This document shows positions 12,166-18,620 of a DNA stretch of 18,620 nucleotides, in pieces. A program made the position numbers and the translations under genes. Origin of the DNA: an uncultured Cellvibrio sp. (GTDB lineage: Bacteria > Pseudomonadota > Gammaproteobacteria > Pseudomonadales > Cellvibrionaceae); contig CAMLOU010000084.1 in the NCBI GenBank assembly GCA_946481735.1, positions 1 through 18,620 of the forward strand. Direction: 5' to 3'. The notes beneath the pieces are model-generated. The model saw nothing but the letters and a program-made list of their open reading frames with translations, was not told the origin of the DNA and made no database searches. The stretch's first letter is position 1, and each line of letters begins with the position of its first letter.

Positions 12166-12306
12166 AGCTGCTATCCCGCACTAGGACTCACAACCTCTGG
12201 CCCATGGATTTTCTGCGTTAAGGCACCTGCGTAAAAGGGTCGCCATGATACCTGTTTGCATCGCTGATGGGAACGTGGAAATTGCGCAAAGTGGCGTTTT
12301 TTTGAG

Positions 12307-12335
12307 CGCTCGATAGCAGCGGCTGCAAGCGAGCG
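12307..12335 (-). other. stem-loop after the DUF3426 gene
   Basis: The arms CGCTCG (12307-12312) and CGAGCG (12330-12335) enclose a second short stem (GCAG/CTGC, 12316-12319 with 12323-12326). It begins 22 nt past the stop codon. There is no T-tract on the minus strand, so it is either a factor-dependent end or an mRNA 3'-end stabiliser. The rest of the gap up to dusB shows no gene. Confidence 0.4.
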
Positions 12336-12357
12336 ATTTGTCAATATTGCCAGTAGA

Positions 12358-13857
12358 TTATTCAGGAATATATACGTGGTAATTCACAGCTTCCGAGCCC
12401 GGATCGACCAGTTCCAGGGTAAGGTGAACCGGTTGGTTTTGCGGCATCAGACTTCTGCCGGCCAACTCGCCGCGCAGGTATTCCTGAGGCTTGAAACGTC
12501 GTGACGCAACCGGTATGTCATCAATGGTACTGAACGCCAGGATGAGGTCGGGGAAGGGTTGTTGAAAGCTGGCATTGTTCAACAGGATGGCATCTACAAT
12601 CAACGCGTTTTCCAGCTTGGGATGATTGCGTACCACCAGGTTGTAGGCGCGGATTTTACTGCGGTCGACCAGGGCGGGCAGCTGACAGCCCAGCATTGAA
12701 CATACGCTTGCGTAAAAGCTGCGGTAAGGTTCGGTGCGGTTCAGGTTATCGAACTGTAGCCAGGCGATCTGGATAAAAAGTACCAGCACCAGCAGCGCCG
12801 ATAGCCCACCCCATAAACGCTTGGCTGAACGCTGCCGGTCATAGCGCGTGGTCATCTCCACGGGTTCCGGCATGATATTCATCAGCAGAGCGGCGCGGGA
12901 CGTGTCAAACGCACGCAGGCGAGAATCGTCTTTGTGATTGTCTGCCAATGCCTGCTGGTAAAGCTGGTTTTCATTGTAAGGCTGGGCGTGAATCTCTTCG
13001 GTTTCCTCCGGCACTTCATCTTTTTCGGCCACGATATTAAAAACCGGACCTTTAAACGGAACGGCTGACGAGCGGCTGCTGTGCGGTTCGGGCGAATCGT
13101 CTAAATCATCCGCATTGCGGGTATCGCTTAATCGTTCATCAGCGCTGAACTCTTCATCCTCTGGTTCATGGTTTTTTTTCTGAATGGACGACAGCCGTGT
13201 GTCTTCGTCAGCTTCGTCAAGTAATTCCATGGCCCAGGATTCGTCCGGATCAATATCATCTTTTTCGGGTTCTTTCTGGCGGATCTCTCGATCAAACAAA
13301 GAGGTGCTCTTGGGTAGTTTTTCGAGATCCAGAAAACCATCAAACTCATAGTCGGAGCGTTTCGGCTCATCCGGTTCATCCATGTCATCGCTGATCAAAA
13401 AGTCGTCGTCACCGCTCAGTGCCAGCTCGCGATTAATATCCTCCTGGCTGAAGGCCAGTTTCTGTTCCGCAGGCTTTGCCGGTGGCGGCGCGGATGTTGT
13501 CGCGGCTGTTTGAAAAGCCGGGCGCGCAGCCGCCTGGCTGGTCGGTTTGGCGGCGGTTTGATGTGAACCGGGTTCCCTGGCAGCAGGTTTTGGTGTCTCC
13601 CTGCCAGGTTGTGGTCTGGCAGCAGGTTTGGCAGCGGCCGGTTTTGTCGATGGGGTTGTTTTGGCAACGGCGGCTGTCGCTGACGGTGCCGCTTTGGCTG
13701 GGCTTTGCGCCGGTGCTCCGCTGATCAGATGGTCCTGCGCTTTGAAGATATGCAGGCAGGAACCGCACCGCACCGCGCCCTTGGCGGATTGCAATTGCGC
13801 GCTGGTGATGCGAAACGAGGTGGCGCATTTGGGGCAGCGGGTAACCATGTTGCTCAT
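12358..13857 (-). CDS. zinc-ribbon and DUF3426 membrane protein of unknown function
   Basis: This 499-residue protein opens with an MJ0042-type zinc ribbon (C8, C11, C31, C34). A Pro/Ala/Lys-rich low-complexity stretch follows (about 48-131), then a strongly acidic disordered stretch (about 138-290). A single membrane helix lies at about 350-369, preceded by basic residues, and the C-terminal DUF3426 domain (about 375-499) contains a Cys pair in CSMLGC (386, 391). The layout implies a cytoplasmic zinc ribbon and long linker with the C-terminal domain in the periplasm. The gene sits between prmA and dusB as in other gammaproteobacteria, but no function is established to my knowledge. An AGGA lies rather far (14 nt) from the chosen ATG; Met4 is an alternative start. 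Confidence 0.85.
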   Translation of the reverse strand: MSNMVTRCPKCATSFRITSAQLQSAKGAVRCGSCLHIFKAQDHLISGAPAQSPAKAAPSATAAVAKTTPSTKPAAAKPAARPQPGRETPKPAAREPGSHQTAAKPTSQAAARPAFQTAATTSAPPPAKPAEQKLAFSQEDINRELALSGDDDFLISDDMDEPDEPKRSDYEFDGFLDLEKLPKSTSLFDREIRQKEPEKDDIDPDESWAMELLDEADEDTRLSSIQKKNHEPEDEEFSADERLSDTRNADDLDDSPEPHSSRSSAVPFKGPVFNIVAEKDEVPEETEEIHAQPYNENQLYQQALADNHKDDSRLRAFDTSRAALLMNIMPEPVEMTTRYDRQRSAKRLWGGLSALLVLVLFIQIAWLQFDNLNRTEPYRSFYASVCSMLGCQLPALVDRSKIRAYNLVVRNHPKLENALIVDAILLNNASFQQPFPDLILAFSTIDDIPVASRRFKPQEYLRGELAGRSLMPQNQPVHLTLELVDPGSEAVNYHVYIPE

Positions 13858-13994
13858 AGGTTGGTGTTTGTCCTGGTGTTATCGACAAGGTGCAGCGTGG
13901 AATCAGTGTAGCTCCTGGTGCCAGCGCGGTAAATTTTTCCGCGCAGGACTGTTAAGTATCACGCATTACCGCACGCGCCAACAGTGGTCGCGAA

Positions 13995-14879
13995 TTATGG
14001 GCGGGTTTTGGTCGCTGTCAATCGCACCCATTCGTCCTGGCTGACCACCGGCTCGAAATCGAACCATTGGGCATAAGCTGCCTTTACGCTCTCGGCTTGC
14101 ACGCCCAAAATACCCGAAAGGCAAATCTTGCCACCAGGTTTGGTCAGTGCATTGAGTTGCGTGGCCAGATCTGCCAGAGGGCCCGCAAGAATATTGGCCA
14201 ATACCACATCGGCCTGCACCTTCGGGCAGCGCGGCGGCAGATACACCGGCATAGCATCAGCCGGCAGGTTATTGCGTTTAGCGTTTTCAGTGGTGGCTAA
14301 CAAGGCTTGAGGATCGATATCAACACCGATGACTTGCCTGGCGCCCATCAATAAAGCGGCAATACCGAGGATGCCGGAGCCACAACCGTAGTCAACAACC
14401 TGCTTGTCAGTAAGATCCTGTTGGTCGATCCATTGCAGGCACATAAAAGTAGTGGGGTGGGTGCCGGTGCCAAAGGCCAGGCCAGGGTCGAGCATCAGGT
14501 TGATCTTGTCCGGTTCCGGTGGCTGCTGCCAGCTCGGGCAAATCCATAGCCGCTCCCCGCAGCGGATCGCGTGGTAATTTTTCATCCACTCCCGTTCCCA
14601 GTCCTTGTCTTCCAGCAATTCCCATTTGTGTTCGGGCAATTCACCACCAAAGACCTTTTGTGCCTGCAGGCTGGCTTTGGCGGTATCAATATCTGCTGAA
14701 TAAAGGCCGGTCACGCGAATATCGTCCCACAGGGGTGTTTCGCCTAATGCGGGCTCGAAGATGGGTTGATCGGCGGCATCTTGCAGGGTGACCGACACGG
14801 CGCCGCTGGCCAGTAGCGCATCTTCAAGTTTTTCAGTTTGGGGGCGGGTTGCTTTGACCTTGAGCTGTAACCAGGGCAT
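13995..14879 (-). CDS. prmA: ribosomal protein L11 methyltransferase
   Basis: PrmA trimethylates the N-terminus and lysines of ribosomal protein L11 using S-adenosylmethionine. The 294-residue length is standard. An N-terminal substrate-recognition domain (about 1-60) leads by a linker to the Rossmann-like methyltransferase domain. The family marker DPGLAFGTGTHPTT is at 131-144, SAM motif I VVDYGCGSGILGIAA at 161-175, the acidic VDIDP at 186-190, and the NILAGPL motif at 229-235. The ATG has only a weak GAGA upstream, but the start MPWLQLKV is conserved in the family. The gene follows accC after 56 bp that contain a strong stem-loop, and a 137-bp gap separates it from the DUF3426 gene. Confidence 0.96.
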   Translation of the reverse strand: MPWLQLKVKATRPQTEKLEDALLASGAVSVTLQDAADQPIFEPALGETPLWDDIRVTGLYSADIDTAKASLQAQKVFGGELPEHKWELLEDKDWEREWMKNYHAIRCGERLWICPSWQQPPEPDKINLMLDPGLAFGTGTHPTTFMCLQWIDQQDLTDKQVVDYGCGSGILGIAALLMGARQVIGVDIDPQALLATTENAKRNNLPADAMPVYLPPRCPKVQADVVLANILAGPLADLATQLNALTKPGGKICLSGILGVQAESVKAAYAQWFDFEPVVSQDEWVRLTATKTRP

Positions 14880-14901
14880 GGGAATCTCGAATCGGGGAGA
14901 A

Positions 14902-14928
14902 GCCGGTCACCCATGAGGGGTGACCGGC
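14902..14928 (-). terminator. 11-bp perfect stem-loop between accC and prmA
   Basis: GCCGGTCACCC (14902-14912) and GGGTGACCGGC (14918-14928) pair perfectly around a 5-nt loop. On the minus strand the stem is followed by TTCTCCCC, not a clean T-tract. It starts 8 bp past the accC stop codon and could reduce read-through into prmA or protect the accBC mRNA 3' end. Confidence 0.55.
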
Positions 14929-14935
14929 CGGGACA

Positions 14936-16279
14936 TTAATTGGCGAGTTTCTTCTCAAGGTAATGGATATTCACACCACCTTTGCGGAACTCCGTATCGC
15001 GCACCAGCATTTGTTGCAGGGGGATATTGGTGCGAATACCGTCGACGATGGTCTCATCCAGGGCATTGCGCATACGATTCAGCGCGATCTCGCGGGTTTC
15101 ACCGTAGGTGATGACCTTGGCGATCATGGAATCATAGTTGGGCGGAACGGTATAGCCACTGTAAAGGTGAGAATCGACCCGCACACCCAGGCCGCCGGGC
15201 GCATGGTAGTTTTTAACCAGACCGGGGCAGGGCATAAAGGTTTTGGGGTCTTCCGCGTTGATACGGCACTCAAAGGAATGGCCACGGATCACGATGTCGG
15301 ACTGCTTGATGGACAATTTTTCACCCGCACAGACACGAATCTGTTCTTTGATCAGGTCAACGCCAGTCACCATCTCGGATACCGGGTGCTCTACCTGGAT
15401 ACGGGTATTCATTTCGATAAAGTAGAAGCGTCCGTCTTCATACAGGAACTCGAAGGTACCGGCACCGCGATAGCCGATATCCACGCACGCCTTCACGCAC
15501 GCCGCGTAGGTCTCCTGACGAACATCTTCGGGAATGCCGGGGGCCGGCGCTTCTTCAAGGACTTTCTGGTGACGACGTTGCAAAGAGCAGTCGCGATCAC
15601 CCAGGTGAATGGCGTTGCCTTGGCCATCGGACAGGATCTGGACTTCGACGTGACGTGGGTTTTGCAGGAATTTTTCCATGTACACCGTGCCATCGCCAAA
15701 AGCCGCTTTGGCTTCACCTTGGGTAACATGGATAGAACTCATCAGGGCGGCTTCCGTATGGACGACGCGCATACCGCGCCCGCCACCACCGGCCGCTGCC
15801 TTGATGATGACCGGATAGCCGATACGGCGGCCGATCTCCAGGCATTTTTCCGCATTGTCCGCCGGCAAAGGGCCATCAGAACCGGGCACGGTGGGTACGC
15901 CGGCTTTCTTCATCGCTTTAATTGCCTCGACCTTGTCACCCATCATACGGATAACGTCAGGATCGGGACCGATAAAGACAAAGCCGCTCTTTTGCACTTG
16001 TTCGGCAAAGTCAGCATTTTCAGCCAGGAACCCGTAACCGGGGTGTACAGCCACCGCGTCAGTGATCTCCATGGCGCTGATGATGGCCGGAATGTTGAGA
16101 TAACTTTTCGGTGAAGGGTTGGGGCCGATGCAGACAGATTCGTCGGCCAGGCGGACGTGTTTTAAATTGCGGTCAACCTGTGAGTGGACGGCCACTGTTT
16201 TGATGCCCATCTCTTTGCAGGCGCGCAACACACGCAACGCAATTTCGCCACGGTTGGCGATAAGAACTTTTTCAAACAT
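14936..16279 (-). CDS. accC: acetyl-CoA carboxylase, biotin carboxylase subunit
   Basis: AccC carboxylates the biotin on the carrier protein using ATP and bicarbonate, the first half-reaction of malonyl-CoA synthesis. The 447-residue length is close to E. coli (449). The N-terminal domain starts [20 protein letters not shown]. The ATP-grasp part has the glycine loop [10 protein letters not shown] (161-170), the K239 region [10 protein letters not shown]277, and the active-site string [14 protein letters not shown] (287-300) with E289, N291 and R293. The ATG follows AAGGA at good spacing. It lies 63 bp after accB in the same direction, and the two subunits are made together in most proteobacteria. 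Confidence 0.97.
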   Translation of the reverse strand: MFEKVLIANRGEIALRVLRACKEMGIKTVAVHSQVDRNLKHVRLADESVCIGPNPSPKSYLNIPAIISAMEITDAVAVHPGYGFLAENADFAEQVQKSGFVFIGPDPDVIRMMGDKVEAIKAMKKAGVPTVPGSDGPLPADNAEKCLEIGRRIGYPVIIKAAAGGGGRGMRVVHTEAALMSSIHVTQGEAKAAFGDGTVYMEKFLQNPRHVEVQILSDGQGNAIHLGDRDCSLQRRHQKVLEEAPAPGIPEDVRQETYAACVKACVDIGYRGAGTFEFLYEDGRFYFIEMNTRIQVEHPVSEMVTGVDLIKEQIRVCAGEKLSIKQSDIVIRGHSFECRINAEDPKTFMPCPGLVKNYHAPGGLGVRVDSHLYSGYTVPPNYDSMIAKVITYGETREIALNRMRNALDETIVDGIRTNIPLQQMLVRDTEFRKGGVNIHYLEKKLAN

Positions 16280-16342
16280 AAATCAGTTCCTTAAGCTCGT
16301 TCGTATAAACAGCGCCGGAGCGTGTTTGTTGGCTTGGATAAC

Positions 16343-16816
16343 TTAAACGATAGTCACGAGCGGTTGGTCGAATTCGACCGGTTCACCATCGCCGACCAGA
16401 ATGGCTTCGATAACGCCGGCTTTGTCGGCTTCGATCTGGTTCATCATCTTCATGGCTTCGATGATACAAATCACATCGCCTACCTTGACGTGCTTGCCAA
16501 CTTCTGCAAACGCCGGTGAGCCCGGGCTCGGTGAACGATAGAAGGTGCCCACCATGGGAGACTTCACTACATGGCCGTCATAAGAAGCTTTGGCGGGTGC
16601 TTCGTTGCTGGCGGCCGGGGCAGATGCGGCCGGCGCGGCGGCGGGAGCAGCCGGGGCAGGGGCGTAGGATGTCTGCATGGGGGCAGCAATAAATTGCGGT
16701 TGGCCTGAGTAGTTGCGGCTGATGCGCACTGATTCTTCGCCTTCTTTGATCTCCAGCTCACCGATATCGGATTCTTCCAGCAGTTCGATCAATTTTTTAA
16801 TTTTGCGAATATCCAT
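16343..16816 (-). CDS. accB: acetyl-CoA carboxylase, biotin carboxyl carrier protein
   Basis: AccB carries the biotin arm between the carboxylase and carboxyltransferase parts of acetyl-CoA carboxylase. The 157-residue protein has an N-terminal region (1-40) typical of the family ([16 protein letters not shown]), a flexible Ala/Pro linker (about 45-76), and a C-terminal biotinyl domain with EAMKMMNQ, in which K123 is the biotinylated lysine. The segment around 93-103 ([11 protein letters not shown]) is the family's thumb loop. The ATG follows GAGAGG at good spacing. It lies 39 bp after aroQ and leads accC in one transcript. Confidence 0.97.
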   Translation of the reverse strand: MDIRKIKKLIELLEESDIGELEIKEGEESVRISRNYSGQPQFIAAPMQTSYAPAPAAPAAAPAASAPAASNEAPAKASYDGHVVKSPMVGTFYRSPSPGSPAFAEVGKHVKVGDVICIIEAMKMMNQIEADKAGVIEAILVGDGEPVEFDQPLVTIV

Positions 16817-16855
16817 AGAGTCCTCTCTAGAACAAGGGTTGTATGTGAAATAGGT

Positions 16856-17296
16856 TTAATGCTTCAAGGATTGAAAGGCGGCGCGCAGGGCCAGTTCATA
16901 ACTGGTTGCGCCAAAGCCGCAGATGACGCCTTGGGCGACATCGGAAAAATAGGAATGGTGCCGGAATGTCTCGCGTTTATGTACGTTCGATAAATGGACT
17001 TCAATAAACGGGATATCCACCGCCAGGAGCGCATCGCGAAGCGCCACGCTGGTGTGCGTGAAAGCGGCGGGATTGATCAGGATGAAGTCTACCCCTTCCT
17101 TGCGTGCGTCATGAATGCGGTCGATCAACTCGTATTCCGCGTTGCTTTGCAATGTCAGGAAATGGTGGCCGGCGTCGTGGCACAGTTGAGACAGTTGCTG
17201 ATTGATGGAATCCAGCGTTGCTGCGCCATAAATCCCCGGCTCGCGCAGTCCGAGCAGGTTCAGGTTAGGGCCGTGAAGTACCAGAATGGTAGCCAT
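16856..17296 (-). CDS. aroQ: type II 3-dehydroquinate dehydratase
   Basis: AroQ removes water from 3-dehydroquinate to give 3-dehydroshikimate in the shikimate pathway and forms a dodecamer. The frame is open to a TTG at 17335, but the start is placed at the ATG at 17296. This gives 146 residues and the family-typical opening [16 protein letters not shown]. Key residues seen are R18, Y23 (in PGIYG), N75 (in INPAA) and H101 (in EVHLSN), matching the known active site. A weak AGGA precedes the start. It is the first gene before accB, with 39 bp between, and a candidate extended -10 promoter lies about 65 bp upstream. Confidence 0.95.
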   Translation of the reverse strand: MATILVLHGPNLNLLGLREPGIYGAATLDSINQQLSQLCHDAGHHFLTLQSNAEYELIDRIHDARKEGVDFILINPAAFTHTSVALRDALLAVDIPFIEVHLSNVHKRETFRHHSYFSDVAQGVICGFGATSYELALRAAFQSLKH

Positions 17297-17358
17297 GGAT
17301 TCAGTTGATCCTGTTCTTGATGTTTGTCTGGCCAATGGGCGTTGCCGTCACGCCGGGT

Positions 17359-17367
17359 GTTATATCA
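17359..17367 (-). promoter_or_regulatory. candidate extended -10 promoter of the aroQ-accBC operon
   Basis: On the minus strand TGATATAAC combines the extended TGn with the -10 hexamer TATAAC. No good -35 is seen at 16-18 bp upstream, which is tolerated by extended -10 promoters. The start would be near 17352, about 56 nt before the aroQ ATG. Confidence 0.4.
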
Positions 17368-17512
17368 AACTTCGTCGAATTTGAGCTTATCGGCTAAGAC
17401 TAGTTCGGTTTATGAGCAAATCCAACCGGAAATGGTAAAACCAGTCCCATTTATCTGCGAAAGTGTGGCGAGTTTGCCGTAAAAAAAACCTGCTGTCCAC
17501 GGCTCAACATGG

Positions 17513-17535
17513 ATTTTGCATAATTGCTGCAAAAT
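17513..17535. promoter_or_regulatory. perfect 8-bp inverted repeat with 7-bp spacer, possible operator
   Basis: ATTTTGCA (17513-17520) and TGCAAAAT (17528-17535) are perfect reverse complements around TAATTGC. The symmetry and the total of 23 bp suit a dimeric regulator site upstream of aroQ-accBC, about 150 bp before the candidate promoter. I recognise no regulator that owns this sequence. Confidence 0.35.
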
Positions 17536-17642
17536 GGCGGCACGATTAAGGAAGTTCGCCTATTAATCCCGTCTTGAGCGGCTCGCTTTTATTCGCGTTC
17601 CATCACGAAGCCAGCACGTTGTGGTCCTGATCCGGGCTATTT

Positions 17643-17678
17643 GACGGACTTTTGCAGAAGCTCTGCGAAAAATCCGCC
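17643..17678 (-). other. long imperfect stem-loop past the dsbD-family stop
   Basis: The arms 17643-17658 and 17662-17678 give about 16 pairs on the minus strand, with two G-U pairs, one bulged base and a 3-nt loop. It starts 12 bp after the stop codon. It lacks a T-tract on either strand, so it is not a standard intrinsic terminator, though it probably marks the mRNA 3' end. Confidence 0.5.
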
Positions 17679-17690
17679 AATGTCGGCAAA

Positions 17691-18620
17691 CTAGTTGTTA
17701 AAAGCAGTCTTTTGGCCCCTAATTGACTCAATCAGCCGGCCGGGGGTCAATAATTGGGGCAAAATCTCAGCTTTGCCTTCGCCGTTGGCGGGAAACCAAA
17801 GGTAGAGCGGCACGCCACTACGGCCATACTCGGCTAACAGCGCGGTGATTTGCGGGTCGCGGTTGGTCCAGTCGCCTTTCAGGGTCACTACCTGATAATC
17901 ATCAAATGCCTGCTCTACTTCTTCGGTATGCAGGGTTAAGCGCTCATTGGCAAGGCAGGTCAGGCACCAGTCGGCTGTCAGGTTGATGAAGACCGGCGCT
18001 CCGGAGGCTCGCAGTTGCTGCAAGCGCTCCGGGGAGTACGCCTGCCAGCGCGAGGATTCCGTGGGTTGGCCAATCATCTGCCAGGGAAGGACAAGAGCGC
18101 CAACCCAGGCGGCGGCGATCAGGCTCCGGCGTACCCATTGCCAGGCCCCACTGGCAGAGCGATTGAGTAACCAGCAACCAAATGCGATAGCCACAGCGCC
18201 AGCCGCGACGATCATGCTGGCATCAATGCCTGCCTGGCGGCCCAGCACCCAGAGTAACCAGACGGCAGTGAGATAAAGGGGAAACGCGAGAAACTCTTTG
18301 AGATTTTCCATCCACACGCCGGGTTTGGGCAAACGGTTGGCGAGGGCAGGTAGATAGCACAAGAGTAACAGCGGCAATGCCATGCCCAGGCCCAGCGCGG
18401 CAAAGATGGCGAGGCACACAATGGCGGGCTGGGTGAGGGCGAAGCCCAGTGCGGCGCCCATAAAAGGTGCGGTACACGGGCTGGCCACGACAGCGGCCAG
18501 CACGCCGGTGAAGAATGAACCGCTCAGTCCGGATTTCTGGGTAAGGGATTGGCCTGCGCCCATCCAGCGGGTACCAATATTGATCATCCCCGACATGCTT
18601 AAGCCCATCACGAAAAACAG
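17691..18620 (-). CDS. dsbD: thiol:disulfide interchange protein, DsbD/ScsB family (5' end outside the window)
   Basis: Only the last 309 residues are visible; the frame is open to the window edge, so the start lies outside. This inner-membrane reductase passes electrons from cytoplasmic thioredoxin to periplasmic disulfide proteins. The visible part begins inside the membrane domain (LFFVMGLSMSG). It holds the conserved membrane cysteine in ASPCTAPFMG (visible residue 49), several further membrane helices up to about residue 185, and a C-terminal thioredoxin-like domain with the redox pair in ADWCLTC (visible residues 219 and 222). The SPCTAPFMG and FLAFPLY segments look closer to ScsB/DipZ-type proteins than to E. 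coli DsbD, so the orthology is uncertain although the family is clear. In my recollection of Pseudomonas, dsbD also precedes aroQ. Confidence 0.88.
   Translation of the reverse strand: MFFVMGLSMSGMINIGTRWMGAGQSLTQKSGLSGSFFTGVLAAVVASPCTAPFMGAALGFALTQPAIVCLAIFAALGLGMALPLLLLCYLPALANRLPKPGVWMENLKEFLAFPLYLTAVWLLWVLGRQAGIDASMIVAAGAVAIAFGCWLLNRSASGAWQWVRRSLIAAAWVGALVLPWQMIGQPTESSRWQAYSPERLQQLRASGAPVFINLTADWCLTCLANERLTLHTEEVEQAFDDYQVVTLKGDWTNRDPQITALLAEYGRSGVPLYLWFPANGEGKAEILPQLLTPGRLIESIRGQKTAFNN

Larger units (their letters stand above)
17297..17690. other. gene-free leader between the dsbD-family gene and aroQ
   Basis: These 394 bp hold no supported gene on either strand. They contain a candidate extended -10 promoter (17359-17367), a perfect 8-7-8 inverted repeat (17513-17535), a run of eight T on the minus strand (17481-17488), and a long imperfect stem-loop just past the dsbD-family stop codon (17643-17678). 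Confidence 0.65.

Noticed and set aside
12129..12218. 29-codon plus-strand frame in the gap upstream of dusB
   Set aside because: It starts right after a run of A with no Shine-Dalgarno sequence, is very short, and overlaps the dusB leader.
14963..16114. 383-codon plus-strand open frame antisense to accC
   Set aside because: It lies entirely opposite a certain, highly conserved gene, and its protein shows no family motifs. Long antisense frames are common opposite codon-biased genes.
17412..17438. 8-codon plus-strand frame (MSKSNRKW) in the dsbD-aroQ gap
   Set aside because: Too short to judge, with no ribosome site and no downstream plus-strand gene that it could lead.

Overview
The window looks like a chromosomal segment of a gammaproteobacterium of the Cellvibrio/Pseudomonas type with moderate G+C. 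The right two thirds, read on the minus strand, carry a gene order that I recall from Pseudomonas: dsbD-family gene, aroQ, accB, accC, prmA, a DUF3426 gene, dusB, fis, purH, purD. Assignment to Cellvibrionaceae is an inference from this synteny and from the protein sequences; no search was run. Every gene I can support lies on the minus strand, so transcription runs from high to low coordinates.

Right part (about 18620-11105). A dsbD/ScsB-family reductase gene enters from the right edge without its 5' end. A gene-free leader of about 395 bp follows, containing an inverted repeat and a candidate promoter. Then come aroQ (shikimate pathway), accB and accC (biotin carrier and biotin carboxylase of acetyl-CoA carboxylase), prmA (ribosomal protein L11 methyltransferase), a zinc-ribbon membrane protein of unknown function (DUF3426), and the translationally coupled pair dusB-fis (tRNA dihydrouridine synthase and the nucleoid protein Fis). 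The dusB-fis unit ends at a clear intrinsic terminator at 10735-10770.

Middle part (10688-7672). purH and purD supply the last two steps of IMP synthesis and the glycine-adding step. They are separated by a convergent pair of REP-like palindromes, and a third copy follows purD. These have the conserved 5' GTAG tetranucleotide typical of REP elements.

Left part (7640-1). An accessory metal-efflux operon holds a small His-rich membrane protein and a czcCBA-type tripartite RND exporter. The outer-membrane factor and adaptor genes overlap by ATGA, and the adaptor and pump genes are 8 nt apart. The pump has the DFG...DGA...EN signature of divalent-cation (Zn/Co/Cd/Ni) pumps rather than Cu/Ag pumps. 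A 310-bp intergenic region with an imperfect long inverted repeat separates it from a FadL/OmpP1-type outer-membrane transporter gene.

I saw no RNA genes, CRISPR array, prophage or insertion sequence. Nothing here amounts to a clearly new system. The best leads are the REP cluster, the His-rich small protein leading the efflux operon, a hairpin-less adaptor, a sigma-54-like site before dusB-fis, and several strong unassigned stem-loops.
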